A stretch of 64,000 nucleotides of DNA from Planctomycetota bacterium (GCA_024280755.1 JAJRPN010000010.1:1-64000); one strand, 5' to 3'. Numbered from the stretch's first letter, positions 44,767-54,720 are shown. The notes: generated by a model not told the origin, from the letters alone. Made by a program: numbers and translations.

Positions 44767-47441
44767 GGTTGAGTTCCTTCGAGGTGAAGTACCCAAATTT
44801 GTGCGATACATCGTTCAACTTGCGTGATTTGCCCAAAGACATCCTTTGAGTTATCAAGGTTGGTTTGGAGATCACCAAGCAATGCTTCAAGCCTGACAGA
44901 AACGCCGAGCGTGTCACGATCTACTCGTAAAGCGTTCAGCTCACAAACCGCTCGTTGATAGGCAATAAACTGATGTGCCGAACTGGTTGAACGGGCAAGA
45001 TGAACTGCAAGCACTGAAGCAATACGCTCTACAGGATCGAGACCAATAGAAACATGAGGCGTTGCTTGTACATCTTCGAGCAACTCCTGATACAACTGAC
45101 GCACACTGCTGCCCAACTCTTGCGAGGCTTGCGCGGTTGTCAGCCTCGCCCAATAGGCAACGCCTAGCTCGCTCTGAAAAATTGTGAGATCGGTTTGTGT
45201 TGTTCTCGCGATCGCCTGTGCGGTTAACATGAGAAGTTCCCGATGTACCTCTCCGTACCAGCGATCATCAGCTCGATTCGGCAACGATCGGCTGACGATC
45301 TTGAGAACGAGCCTTTCCAATCGGGTGCTGATTCGTTTGCTTGAGATCATATGGTCAAGTGCGATCAACACTGATGCTTGATCCTTGTATCGCACGATTT
45401 GTGCGCTCGCTATGCTTCTGATCTCGCTATCGGCATGCAGTGTCGCCAGATAGACCAAGGCATGGGCCCCGTTCGCTCCTGGCCCGTTGTCTTGAACAAG
45501 TTGAGCAAAGAGTAGGCTCAGTTGATTCGCATTCTCCACATTCATCGCGTTCTGAGCCCATTCAATATCACGAGCGTTCATGTCGAGTTTGAGTATTTCG
45601 GGCGTTGCAGCAGAGCTTAACGATTGACCAGCGCCTTTGAGTGACGCATCAGCCAGTTCATGATCGCCTCGGGCAAACTGCCATGCTGCCGTGTTGAGCC
45701 GCGCGAGTTCGAGCGAAGCCGCAATCGCTTGCTGCTCATCGAGTTGTACGGGCGTAATCGAAATGCGAATGCGAAGTTCGTTGACTAACTCCATTAACTC
45801 ATTATTCGACAGAACACTCTTGTCGTTCGTTGATTTCGTAACGGCCCATGCGGTTCGATAGGCCTGCGCGAGTTTTTGACGCTGACCAAAAGTCGAACTT
45901 GCATTGAGAATCATTTGCGCATCGATTTGCTGGGCTCCCGAATGAATCGCGAGGGCTTCGGTTAAGGCAGACAATCGTTGCGTGTTGACTTCCTCATCTG
46001 CAAACTGCCCGAGTAACCAGTAGCGGGCTGATTCGCCTTCGCGCCATGACACCGCATTGACAAGTTCGATCACCGATTGCTTCCACTGGTCATTTGAAGG
46101 CGAGGCGTCACGAAGCCGAGCCGACATCGCAGAGAGCACCAGGCGTGTCTTGAGATGTTCATCATCCGCTGTCAAGGCGTTGATCCCGCGCATCCAGTGC
46201 GACCACCATATCGGATCATCATCCTTTGTCTCAACCCCTTTAAGCCCAGCAATAATCGTCAAAGATTCGATCACATCAAACACCGGCCGCGGAGCATCGC
46301 CGGTGCATCGCTTAACCGTGATACTGAGTCGTTCTCGAATCTGATTGGTGACGCTTGGATCGGAAAGAATGACATCGATCATCGCCATCCGAATCATGGC
46401 TTTGGTTGGATCTGCTTCGCTCGGATCGCAAGCAAACAAAGCAGCCAATCCATTAAGGGCTTCATCAGATTCAAATGACTTTGACGCTCGGCTTACAATC
46501 TCAGAAATATGCAACGCGCTGCGTTTGAGTGCCGGCACAGGAAACGCAGTCCATGAATCGACAAACTGGCTATAGACTACACCCAAGCGGTCAATACTCC
46601 GTGTAGGATCTGATACCGAGCGTGTGACGAGTTGATCGAGTTCATGGGCGATCGCGGTATAATGGGCAAACTCTTCACGCTCTGCGCCTGCTCCTTCTAA
46701 CTTGTGTGAACCAGGGGCAATCTCTTCTTGAGTATCAGCATTTGTAGCTTCTTGAGTATGAATCGCTTCCGAATCATCAGTAAACAAACCAGGCGGCGAA
46801 ATCACAACCGTTGTGAGTACACTCGCAGCCATGATGATCAGCACTGAATAGGCTGCGAACCATTGGAGCGATCGCTCTGGGGGCAGCCCGATCAACTCGA
46901 TCCGTTCGCTCTGAACTTGATTCAACCTCTGAGGCTGATCGCTTGTAGAATGAGTTGATTTCGATATCCTGCTTGTTCCCAATGCTTCAACAAGTTCAAG
47001 CGCGGTGACTCGGTTCATACGGGCGAAGTGAGCGAGGCGTTTTCGAGCGGTCGTGTTCCACCCGCCGCTCGCTGCGATCAAGAGGCGCGCATTGCGAATA
47101 AAACCGACAGGCAAGCTGGTTGTTTTTTTAATCGGCTTCCACGCCTTTGGCACCGAAACCGGGGTTCCTTCTGGCCAACGCTGTGCGAGTTCTGTACGCA
47201 AGTTTGGATCAAGCAACTGCGATGCGGCAGCATGAACCGCCAAGCGAACCTCACCAGCATCCGGTGTCGATCGATGGCGATGACGATTGATTTGATTGAG
47301 CCTGCGATTGCATGCTCGAATAACCTGATCGTCATTGGTAATACCGTGAAGCAAACCCAAGATCGCGAACGGCCCGCCAGCCCCGGCGTCATCACCCAGG
47401 AACTCTGTGATCGGAGTTTGCCCGCCTTGCGGAAGAGTCAT
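44763..47441 (-). CDS. Large membrane protein with degenerate J-like N-terminus
   Basis: 892 residues from ATG 47441, in an ATGA overlap with the upstream stop. Residues about 23-90 (GPFAILGLLHGITNDDQVIRACNRRLNQINRHRHRS...VRLAVHAAASQLLDPNLRTELAQRW) have the helix arrangement of a DnaJ domain, with NRHRH where HPD is expected, so it would not activate DnaK in the usual way. A membrane segment lies at about 192-214 (LQWFAAYSVLIIMAASVLTTVV). The remaining 670 residues are helical repeats without a recognised motif and would be periplasmic. Middle gene of the operon. Confidence 0.65.
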   Translation of the reverse strand: MTLPQGGQTPITEFLGDDAGAGGPFAILGLLHGITNDDQVIRACNRRLNQINRHRHRSTPDAGEVRLAVHAAASQLLDPNLRTELAQRWPEGTPVSVPKAWKPIKKTTSLPVGFIRNARLLIAASGGWNTTARKRLAHFARMNRVTALELVEALGTSRISKSTHSTSDQPQRLNQVQSERIELIGLPPERSLQWFAAYSVLIIMAASVLTTVVISPPGLFTDDSEAIHTQEATNADTQEEIAPGSHKLEGAGAEREEFAHYTAIAHELDQLVTRSVSDPTRSIDRLGVVYSQFVDSWTAFPVPALKRSALHISEIVSRASKSFESDEALNGLAALFACDPSEADPTKAMIRMAMIDVILSDPSVTNQIRERLSITVKRCTGDAPRPVFDVIESLTIIAGLKGVETKDDDPIWWSHWMRGINALTADDEHLKTRLVLSAMSARLRDASPSNDQWKQSVIELVNAVSWREGESARYWLLGQFADEEVNTQRLSALTEALAIHSGAQQIDAQMILNASSTFGQRQKLAQAYRTAWAVTKSTNDKSVLSNNELMELVNELRIRISITPVQLDEQQAIAASLELARLNTAAWQFARGDHELADASLKGAGQSLSSAATPEILKLDMNARDIEWAQNAMNVENANQLSLLFAQLVQDNGPGANGAHALVYLATLHADSEIRSIASAQIVRYKDQASVLIALDHMISSKRISTRLERLVLKIVSRSLPNRADDRWYGEVHRELLMLTAQAIARTTQTDLTIFQSELGVAYWARLTTAQASQELGSSVRQLYQELLEDVQATPHVSIGLDPVERIASVLAVHLARSTSSAHQFIAYQRAVCELNALRVDRDTLGVSVRLEALLGDLQTNLDNSKDVFGQITQVERCIAQIWVLHLEGTQP

Positions 47442-50026
47442 GGTGCACCTTCTTCCGACCTTGTTCGCTCGCCAAAGAGTATTGCCATCTTGGTATTCCA
47501 AGGCTCTGGGCCTCGGCTTGGGTGCAAAACCTTAAACTGTGTATACGCTTTTCTTGCACGAGCAGCATCAACTCCGAACATCACCCGAAGCGATTCATAC
47601 CGTGCTTCGTACCAACGATCGTCTGACGAGGGATACGCAGCGAGTAATCGAAGCCACGATTCCAGTTCGTTCTTTGAATCGCCCGCACTATTTGTAAGCA
47701 GTGCGGTTCGGCGCAATCCTGGCTCTGACGGCTGACCACGATCAAGAACCAAGAGCGACATCCGCAAGGCCAAATCTCGTGACTGTTCATCATTTAATCG
47801 AGTCCAAAGATAATCTGCCGACTCCGCGATCACCTCGGCAACCTTTGAGAGCTGGCTACCAACTATGGCGGGATATGCTGGGAGTTGCTTTGAAAGCACA
47901 CTCGTTCCTAAGTTGACGAGCCGACGAGCAACACGAATGCTTTTCTCTGATTGCCATCTCAGAATCGAATCATTCAAGAGCATCACGCGGGCACTCTCAT
48001 ACATTGAAACATCGAGTGGCTCTAACTCCTCCAAAAAACCAATCGCATCATCAATGCGGCCTTGTCGAACGGCAAGTTCAACCTGACGATACACAAACTC
48101 CGCCCGATGAACCACAAGCGAACGATCAAATGCGAGAATCTCGATGCCCTGTTCGATGAGATTCTCTGCGAACTCGACCTTTACAGGAGCCGCACGAAAG
48201 GCAAGATCTATGCCAATGCGAATCGTGCCCAACCTTGATTGAGCATCATTGAGATCTTCAATAGCCAAAGCCTGATGCTCGTTAATCCATCGCACGATAC
48301 CAAGTATTTGTGTAATCGACTCTTGATCCGAATACCCCATCGAACGCAACTGCTTATATCGAAGCGACACGAGTGCTCGGCGAGCCGGGATCGCGATAGG
48401 ATCATCATCACCAATCGCTCTGAGCGTATCGATCGCAACACGCGAGTCTACAGTGCCCTGCATCGCGTGGCGAAGAATCAGCTTTGCCGATTTATCTGTC
48501 GCTGGATAGGCCGTAATGTATTCACGCACAGCCTGCTCTAGTTTATCCGAATGGACTCGCCCCGCAACTGCATTCACCGACTCGATCGCCGCGATGCGCA
48601 TCCATCTCGCTTCCTCAATCACTTGATCCCTTGGCGATTGCTCAACCAACTCTTCGCAAATTTTGATCGCTTCTTTGGCTCGCCCGCTGCGAATCTCTGC
48701 GTATGCGAGTTTGAGCGAACAATCATCTCGTTCCTTTGGAAACCTATTCGCATCATTCGAGCCCAGCGCTTGGGCAAAGAGTTCAGCAACCGAAGAATAT
48801 AACCCATGCTCACCGGCTTGCTCAGCCTCGTTGAGTTCGCCCAACGCACGGGCATAGCTGGTAATAAAACTATTAGCCAACATGGGCAGCGAATCGAATC
48901 GGCGGTACAAATCGAGCACATGCCCGATCTCATCATGCGCCACAAGCTGTTCGATTGCATGCCTCGCAACCTTCTTTGCTTCACTCGCCCCGCCACGCCC
49001 TACCCTCTTGGATTCGAGTGCTTCGAGTGAACGGAGCGAAACAAATCTGGCATCAGGAACACTCATCGCGTTGTCTTCGTTGCGCTGATTCGCGAGCGTA
49101 ATGATCCAGCGATAGGCTTCGGTCCAGTCGCGTTCAATAGCAAGAACTTGCAAGAGCCGATCTTCGGCATCCCGCTTGGCCTCCATCGGTACATCTTCTG
49201 ATTCAACCACCGCCTTGATCCATGACCGCCCGAGCAGCATCTCATCGGCCTGTGCGTATGACATCGCGACACCGATCGCAGAACGCGCGACATGATCGTA
49301 CTCAAGCGTTGTGGTATTAAACGATGCCAGTTCTGGAAGCTCCCCTTGGGCACCAAGCAACCAGCCGAAAGACACAAACACATCCGAAGGCACCCGCTGA
49401 TCCTTCAAAACCGCGAGCGAATACCCTGACCACGCGTGGTAATAATGCGCCAAAGAGCGATATCGGCGAAGATCAGCGAGTGTGTCGTTTGAGTTTGACG
49501 CACTTGCTTTCCCTCTTTGATTCAAGCGTTCGAGCCGAGTGACTGCGGGATCGAGCTGAAGTGTCAACGCTTTGAGCTTGTGCTTGATGCCTGTCAATCG
49601 AGCAATAACATACGCACGATCTTCATCATTAAGCAACTCGAGCCTTGCAAGTTCGACCTTTGGATCGACGCCGAGATAGCCATCGATAAGAAGCTCAATC
49701 CGAAGCGCATACATCGGGATAGACCCCATACGCTTGGTCAACGAATATGCACGATTGACGATCAACTCTCGATAAGGATCGCCGTGCGTGTAGGACTTGA
49801 GTTGTTCGAGATAGATTCCTGAAAGCTTTTCAGCGAACTCTATCCGCTCGTCCTTATCCTTTGCATCTGCGATCCGATCTTCGAGTTGGAGTTCGAGCAG
49901 GCTCAGCATATTGTGTGAATCAAGATACTCCGCAACCTGATCATCGCCCGGCGATGCGACGGCACCGCTCGCACCCATGCAAACCAGTGCCAAAGCCCCA
50001 AATAAAATCACACGCATATCAACCAT
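47438..50026 (-). CDS. Large exported helical-repeat (TPR-like) protein
   Basis: 862 residues from ATG 50026 (MVDMRVILFGALALVCMGASGAVA is a signal peptide; ATG 50017 is a close alternative). It starts 8 bp inside the end of the second exbD. The mature protein is helical throughout, with TPR-like pairs such as RFVSLRSLEALESKR, SVAELFAQALGSND, SLKLAYAEIRSGRAKEAIKICEELVEQSP and AELAYRQVELAVRQGRIDDAIGFLEELEPLD-like stretches. No transmembrane segment other than the leader. Probably a periplasmic scaffold for the ExbBD motor complex. Confidence 0.7.
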   Translation of the reverse strand: MVDMRVILFGALALVCMGASGAVASPGDDQVAEYLDSHNMLSLLELQLEDRIADAKDKDERIEFAEKLSGIYLEQLKSYTHGDPYRELIVNRAYSLTKRMGSIPMYALRIELLIDGYLGVDPKVELARLELLNDEDRAYVIARLTGIKHKLKALTLQLDPAVTRLERLNQRGKASASNSNDTLADLRRYRSLAHYYHAWSGYSLAVLKDQRVPSDVFVSFGWLLGAQGELPELASFNTTTLEYDHVARSAIGVAMSYAQADEMLLGRSWIKAVVESEDVPMEAKRDAEDRLLQVLAIERDWTEAYRWIITLANQRNEDNAMSVPDARFVSLRSLEALESKRVGRGGASEAKKVARHAIEQLVAHDEIGHVLDLYRRFDSLPMLANSFITSYARALGELNEAEQAGEHGLYSSVAELFAQALGSNDANRFPKERDDCSLKLAYAEIRSGRAKEAIKICEELVEQSPRDQVIEEARWMRIAAIESVNAVAGRVHSDKLEQAVREYITAYPATDKSAKLILRHAMQGTVDSRVAIDTLRAIGDDDPIAIPARRALVSLRYKQLRSMGYSDQESITQILGIVRWINEHQALAIEDLNDAQSRLGTIRIGIDLAFRAAPVKVEFAENLIEQGIEILAFDRSLVVHRAEFVYRQVELAVRQGRIDDAIGFLEELEPLDVSMYESARVMLLNDSILRWQSEKSIRVARRLVNLGTSVLSKQLPAYPAIVGSQLSKVAEVIAESADYLWTRLNDEQSRDLALRMSLLVLDRGQPSEPGLRRTALLTNSAGDSKNELESWLRLLAAYPSSDDRWYEARYESLRVMFGVDAARARKAYTQFKVLHPSRGPEPWNTKMAILFGERTRSEEGAP

Positions 50027-50441
50027 CGGATGGGACATAGCTCCGTTTTTGGAACCCGGCATCTCGGGCTGCTTGGAGGGCAGCGGCGATCGCAGAGATC
50101 GGGACATCGGGTTCACATTTGATTGCGACGCCTGGTTCTTTAGGGAGATTCTTAAGCAACGATTCAAGCGATTTTGCATCTTGAACCGCGACTTCGCCCA
50201 TCGCAAATACGGGTGTCGCTCCTTGCATCATAATCTGAATAATCTGAGGCTGAAGGTCATTGGATTGCACCCCGCCGCCCTCGGTCACCAGCGTGGCCGG
50301 CAGCTTGTGTTCGTCTTGAGCAAAGTTGGCTGTCACAATAAAGAAAATTAAAAGCAAGAAAACAACATCAATCATTGATGTCAGTGGCAATGCTCCGAGC
50401 GTTGCGGATCTGCGCTTTGATTTCTTGGCGGCTGAGCTCAT
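50019..50441 (-). CDS. exbD: ExbD/TolR-like protein (second copy)
   Basis: 140 residues from ATG 50441, ATGA overlap with the first exbD. Basic cytoplasmic start (KKSKRRSATLG), one membrane helix with the essential aspartate context (LTSMIDVVFLLLIFFIVTANF), then a periplasmic domain (about 50-135) ending VPISAIAAALQAARDAGFQKRSY. ExbD/TolR stator-type subunits carry the proton-binding Asp in the helix, here in SMIDVV. The pair of different exbD genes after one exbB suggests a mixed complex. Confidence 0.92.
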   Translation of the reverse strand: MSSAAKKSKRRSATLGALPLTSMIDVVFLLLIFFIVTANFAQDEHKLPATLVTEGGGVQSNDLQPQIIQIMMQGATPVFAMGEVAVQDAKSLESLLKNLPKEPGVAIKCEPDVPISAIAAALQAARDAGFQKRSYVPSDG

Positions 50442-50866
50442 GAGCCCCTCCCCCCGTCGACGGTCGCGAGTTTCCATCGCTGAACGCCAGTGTTTGAGAG
50501 CCGGAGCAAGAGCCGGTCAAGATGAATCGCTGAAGCGTTTCGATCTGGACGCACCAGCACATCAAACGGATCGGCAACATCTTGATTGGCAACCCCAGCC
50601 CTCGCCAAGCGTTCAATCTCAATCAGGCTCGTCTCGACAGACTCGACGATATAGGTACCCGAGTTTGTCAGATCAATAATCATCGCAGGCTCATGATGAA
50701 CCTCTGTCTCATCGCCAGGCTGGTGCGGCAGATCGATCTCGGTTCTTCGAAGCTCGCCGAACTGAGAGGTAAACATGAAGAAAATAATCAACTGAAAAAC
50801 CACATCAATCATCGAGGTGAGATCAACTTCAATCATGTGCTTCGATTTGGACGATTTTTTACTCAC
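50438..50866 (-). CDS. exbD: ExbD/TolR-like protein (first copy)
   Basis: 142 residues from a GTG start at 50866 (GTGA overlap with the exbB stop). Basic N-terminus (SKKSSKSKH), membrane helix DLTSMIDVVFQLIIFFMFTSQF with the conserved Asp, then a periplasmic domain (about 40-140). Shares the family pattern with the second copy but little sequence outside the membrane helix, so the two are not a recent duplication. Confidence 0.92.
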   Translation of the reverse strand: MSKKSSKSKHMIEVDLTSMIDVVFQLIIFFMFTSQFGELRRTEIDLPHQPGDETEVHHEPAMIIDLTNSGTYIVESVETSLIEIERLARAGVANQDVADPFDVLVRPDRNASAIHLDRLLLRLSNTGVQRWKLATVDGGRGS

Positions 50867-51630
50867 GCCCGCGATGGTCCTTGCTGTGGTGCTTGTGTTG
50901 GTTTATTTGCTGCTGATGGCGAACCCTGCGCGGCTTCGAGTGGCGCGATAATCTCATCAATCTCTTCATTGATCTCGGTCGTCAAATGATCAATTCGATT
51001 GCGGAGATAGGTATACATCGCAGTCGATGGGATCGCAACGATCAAGCCCAAGACAGTCGTGATCAGTGCCTGCGAGATGCTTCCAGCAAGGGCATCAGGA
51101 CGAGCAGGCCCATCAGAAAGTGTGATCGTATCAAATGCTCCGACCATCCCAACAACTGTTCCCAACAGCCCAAGCATCGGCGCGACCGATGCGATGAGGC
51201 CGATCCCGTCCGTCAAGCGATACAACCGATCGACTTCGAGCTGTTCGATTTCATCGACCGAAGATCGAAGTTCAAGCATCCCAAATGCTGAACGGGAAGC
51301 ACGAACGAGCCCTGTGCCGACGACGCGCGAGAGATAGCTCGCTGATTCTTCATCCTCGCATCGCTTCATCGAAGCGTTGATGTCACCTTCTGCGAGCAAA
51401 ACCCGAAGGTCGTCCATCAGATCTGGCGGAGCAAGCCGCTCTCGGCGAATCCGAAACAACTGGGCACTGATCATCCCGATTGCAACAAACGAAATCAGGA
51501 TAATGATCATCCCGATCGGGCCGCCCTGCGCGATGTAATCGAGCAGTGATCGATTGGCCTGCCCAGAACCCTGAGCAAGCGTGAGCGTTGCGGGAGAAGC
51601 CAAGGCTGAAGTGTTCAATATATCAATCAT
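50863..51630 (-). CDS. exbB: ExbB/TolQ/MotA-type proton channel protein
   Basis: 255 residues from ATG 51630 (GAGGAG 10 bases upstream; a TTG six bases further out is possible). Three membrane helices: about 36-60 (GPIGMIIILISFVAIGMISAQLF), and the conserved pair near 140-200 (LIASVAPMLGLLGTVVGMVGAF and ISQALITTVLGLIVAIPSTAMY). An uncleaved-looking hydrophobic start may act as a leader. With ExbD it would use the proton-motive force to power a partner in the envelope. C-terminal tail is Pro/Gln-rich. Confidence 0.93.
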   Translation of the reverse strand: MIDILNTSALASPATLTLAQGSGQANRSLLDYIAQGGPIGMIIILISFVAIGMISAQLFRIRRERLAPPDLMDDLRVLLAEGDINASMKRCEDEESASYLSRVVGTGLVRASRSAFGMLELRSSVDEIEQLEVDRLYRLTDGIGLIASVAPMLGLLGTVVGMVGAFDTITLSDGPARPDALAGSISQALITTVLGLIVAIPSTAMYTYLRNRIDHLTTEINEEIDEIIAPLEAAQGSPSAANKPTQAPQQGPSRA

Positions 51631-51659
51631 GAGCAAGCTGCTCCTCTTTCATCTCTTGG

Positions 51660-52751
51660 TTAATTATTCGATCGGCCATTTTGGGATTCAAGAATCAATG
51701 CGCTGCCCCAAGGCGCTCTTTGGGTGCGAACAAAGTATTCATTCGCTATCTGCGAGGCAAGTATCGCCAAGGGCGGGTTGATCTGATCGAGCCGAACGAC
51801 CACATGAATCAACTCGATTGCGCCTCGCTCATTGGAGAGCGTTTCATCATCTGCAATCAACGAGACACCCAGAGCAAGCCGGGCCCAGAGTTCGATCCAT
51901 GTGTCAGGGTTCGATCGGATTTTCCTTTCGAGACCAAGCCGGGCTGCCAGCCTTTTGTCTGCATCGGTATGGGCTTGCGCGATGACCATATCAGCAACAA
52001 ACTCAAGGCCCGAATCTCGATTATCACGCCCACGCATCAACACGGCCAACTGATCGAGTTCGTCTTGGGCTTCACTGGTTCGATGGATTGACGCGTTCAT
52101 CGCAAGGGCGTAATACCCGCCAAGAACACGCTGGCGTGTCGAAATGGAATCTAACTCGGGCATAGAAGGCATTGAACGAGTGTGTTCGAACGCCCCAAAG
52201 ACCGGAGGCAACCCAATCAAGAGCCGATACTGAGAATCGAAACCATCCATAGCCTGCTGGCCAAACAAGGCCTCGCTTGGCTGGCTCATGAGCAAACTCA
52301 AAAACGGCATCACCGCACGAACACGATCTTGACGATTGAGCCGACAACGGACAAGCCCCAGGCTGACATCCGCCGACTGCTTTCCAATCTTCCACAGGTA
52401 AGCATCTTCGAGTTGTGCATAGATCGTTTCCGCACCTGCATAGTCACCACGAACAAGCCGAGCATGTGCTCGCCATGCGTCTTGGGCCAGCTGTTGTTTT
52501 TTATCCGTAAGCTTTCGATCCCCATCGAGACTATGTACATCGTACCAAGGCACATGCACCGGAATAACCTCATCAACACGCTTGATAATGACCCCTTGCG
52601 TGTTCACATCACTCACCTCGCCAATGATCGGTTCAGAAGCTGACCATCGCACAAGCCTAGAGACTGCCGATTCGGACTGAGAATCTATAGCGGGCTCATC
52701 GAGCATACTACTCCAAAGCGCCAATCCAACCATCAACGACTGAATCATCAT
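51660..52751 (-). CDS. Exported protein of the ExbBD/VWA operon, unknown
   Basis: 363 residues from ATG 52751 (ATGA overlap with the VWA gene); the longer frame to 52868 would overlap that gene. A short hydrophobic leader (MMIQSLMVGLALWSSML) suggests export. Residues about 28-85 are beta-rich (VRWSASEPIIGEVSDVNTQGVIIKRVDEVIPVHVPWYDVHSLDG), the rest helical repeats (AWRAHARLVRGDYAGAETIYAQLED, AIELIHVVVRLDQINPPLAILASQIANEYF). No known catalytic motif. It sits between the VWA gene and exbB. Confidence 0.68.
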   Translation of the reverse strand: MMIQSLMVGLALWSSMLDEPAIDSQSESAVSRLVRWSASEPIIGEVSDVNTQGVIIKRVDEVIPVHVPWYDVHSLDGDRKLTDKKQQLAQDAWRAHARLVRGDYAGAETIYAQLEDAYLWKIGKQSADVSLGLVRCRLNRQDRVRAVMPFLSLLMSQPSEALFGQQAMDGFDSQYRLLIGLPPVFGAFEHTRSMPSMPELDSISTRQRVLGGYYALAMNASIHRTSEAQDELDQLAVLMRGRDNRDSGLEFVADMVIAQAHTDADKRLAARLGLERKIRSNPDTWIELWARLALGVSLIADDETLSNERGAIELIHVVVRLDQINPPLAILASQIANEYFVRTQRAPWGSALILESQNGRSNN

Positions 52752-53755
52752 GGTGTACCCTCGCGGATGTGCGTGAACTTGCCGCCCGAATATTTGGCGA
52801 TATTGCTCAGCATGTTCTTGGCAGCCTTCGCATCGTTGGTGTTGCCGAGATTCCCAAAAAGAATGCAATGAATCGGGATGCGATTTTTTCGGTTCATTGC
52901 ACGAATCTCGGCGGGCGCCTCAGTGCCAATCAATCCATCGGTCATAAAATAGATCGCGTCGGGCTCAGGATCGAGCGTGAACACCTGACTGAATGCTGGC
53001 ACAGGCTTGGTGCCACCAGCCGGAGCAATCCCAAAGAGCGCACTGCCCGCAGATCGTTTGTTCGAAGTATCGGCTCGAATCCATTGCGTGTTCCCAAACA
53101 ATGGATATGGTACGCTTGAATACAACACGACATAAAAATCGATGTTCTCTTCGAGCCCATTGATCGAACGCAAAATCTCTGCTCGTGTCAGATCCCATCT
53201 GGTCGATTCACCATCGCCGGTCGGCGCATTCATTGAACCAGAGACATCAACGATGTAGGCAAAGCGTCGCCCTTGGGCTTCGAGACCAAAGAAGCTCGCC
53301 CCTTCACCACTGCCCGCCCCGGCGCTGCCGTTGCTTACATCGATGCTGGTCAATGACCCGCCCCCAGGATTCAAACTCGGAGCGATTGACTCGGCCAGAT
53401 CGCTCACCGATTGATCTTGCCCGACATCAGAGAGCAGGTCGATCTCAACGACCATCTCATTGGGCGTGATCGCCACTTCAAAGCTCTCAAACTCGATTTT
53501 GGGCGATGAGGTCTGGGCGAGATCTGCTTGGGTGATGACCGCGAAGTCTACATCTTCAGCGTCGCCTCCCCCTGCATCGGCGAATCCGAAGTCGATGGTA
53601 ATAATCGCTGCGATGAGCAAGATTGCCAGATGGATCAACAGGGAGATCCCCACGCCCATAATCGTCGCACGCTCGAAAAACCGTCGGCGAGAAGACTTTC
53701 CTTCAATCTCAGGAAGCCCGGTTTCTGCGTTCGGTATGGCTGATTGGTGATCCAA
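52748..53755 (-). CDS. Membrane-anchored VWA-domain protein (TonB-like topology)
   Basis: 335 residues from a TTG start at 53755, the first in-frame codon that gives the basic cytoplasmic segment; no strong ribosome-binding site is seen, so the start is uncertain. Topology: cytoplasmic 1-33 (EGKSSRRRFFERA), a single membrane helix 34-55, a periplasmic linker rich in Gly/Ser (about 56-160), and a VWA domain (about 163-330) with a full MIDAS (Asp170-x-Ser172-x-Ser174, and TDG in YFMTDGLIG). The arrangement recalls TonB, with the VWA domain in place of the TonB C-terminal domain. First gene of the operon with ExbB and two ExbD. It could bind a partner through the metal site while being powered by the ExbBD channel. 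Confidence 0.82.
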   Translation of the reverse strand: MDHQSAIPNAETGLPEIEGKSSRRRFFERATIMGVGISLLIHLAILLIAAIITIDFGFADAGGGDAEDVDFAVITQADLAQTSSPKIEFESFEVAITPNEMVVEIDLLSDVGQDQSVSDLAESIAPSLNPGGGSLTSIDVSNGSAGAGSGEGASFFGLEAQGRRFAYIVDVSGSMNAPTGDGESTRWDLTRAEILRSINGLEENIDFYVVLYSSVPYPLFGNTQWIRADTSNKRSAGSALFGIAPAGGTKPVPAFSQVFTLDPEPDAIYFMTDGLIGTEAPAEIRAMNRKNRIPIHCILFGNLGNTNDAKAAKNMLSNIAKYSGGKFTHIREGTP

Positions 53756-53973
53756 GTAGCGTGTCGTCCCTTGCGTCCTTGCTCAAGTCATATGCTCATG
53801 ACAGCCCACACCCCTCTATCGGATGCCCCCGGCAATTGGCATCATCCTTGACGCTCATATCTCGGTTCGTACAAGGTACCACATCGGTTCGGATGGGTTC
53901 TATGATTAAGGCGTGTTTTGCCCGGTACGATGGCTATCGTTCATGGCTTTGCAATCAATCCCTGGAGATATCG

Positions 53974-54720
53974 ATGTCCCAATCCGCACAAACCACCAAA
54001 CGCACACCGCCCAAGCGGGTCCTCCTCAAACTCAGCGGCGAGGCATTCTGTGCCCCAGACGGGTTCGGAATCGATACCAAAGAACTCGGAATCATCGCCA
54101 ATGAAGTCCTCGAAGCAACCAAAGCCGGCGCACAGATCGCCATCGTCGTCGGCGGAGGCAACATTATCCGTGGGGCAGAGCTTGCTCAGTCCGGTGATAT
54201 CCAACAGGCAACCGCCGACTATATGGGCATGCTCGGCACCGTGATGAACGCGGCTGCTCTCAAAGAAAAGCTCGATTCGATCGGTGTTGATTCTCGCGTG
54301 CTCTCAGCGCTCGATATCCGAGCCATCGCCGAACCCTTTATCCGCAACCGAGCTATCCGCCATCTGAACAAAGGCCGCGTCGTTATCCTCGCAGCAGGCA
54401 CCGGCAACCCCTTCTTCACGACGGATACCTGCGCCGCCCTGCGAGCAACCGAACTCGATTGCGATGTACTTCTCAAGGCCACCAAGGTCGACGGCGTATA
54501 TACCGCTGATCCAAAGAAAGATCCAACTGCAACCCGCTATGCCAACCTGACCTTCACCGAAGCGATCGAAAAACAGCTCGGTGTGATGGATATGACTGCC
54601 TTGACCATGTGCCAAGAACGCAATATTCCGGTGCTCGTGTTCGACTTCAAGAACCTGGGGAACATCCGCCGGGTGATCGAAGGCGAAGAAATTGGCACCC
54701 TGATGAGCGTAGAACAGTAA
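53974..54720 (+). CDS. pyrH: UMP kinase
   Basis: 248 residues from ATG 53974, with GGAGA before it. The amino-acid kinase fold shows RVLLKLSGEAF, IVVGGGNIIRG, MGMLGTVMNAAALKEKLDSIGVDSRVLSA, HLNKGRVVILAAGTGNPFFTTDTCAALRATE, and LKATKVDGVYTADPKK. It phosphorylates UMP to UDP in the cytoplasm. An open frame reaches 53761, but nothing there resembles the family. 90 bp later is frr, a common partner; the two may share a transcript. Confidence 0.97.
   Translation: MSQSAQTTKRTPPKRVLLKLSGEAFCAPDGFGIDTKELGIIANEVLEATKAGAQIAIVVGGGNIIRGAELAQSGDIQQATADYMGMLGTVMNAAALKEKLDSIGVDSRVLSALDIRAIAEPFIRNRAIRHLNKGRVVILAAGTGNPFFTTDTCAALRATELDCDVLLKATKVDGVYTADPKKDPTATRYANLTFTEAIEKQLGVMDMTALTMCQERNIPVLVFDFKNLGNIRRVIEGEEIGTLMSVEQ

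Noticed and set aside
47028-47735. 235-codon plus-strand frame antisense to two operon genes
   Set aside because: It crosses the coupled start-stop junction of two supported genes and has no ribosome-binding site.
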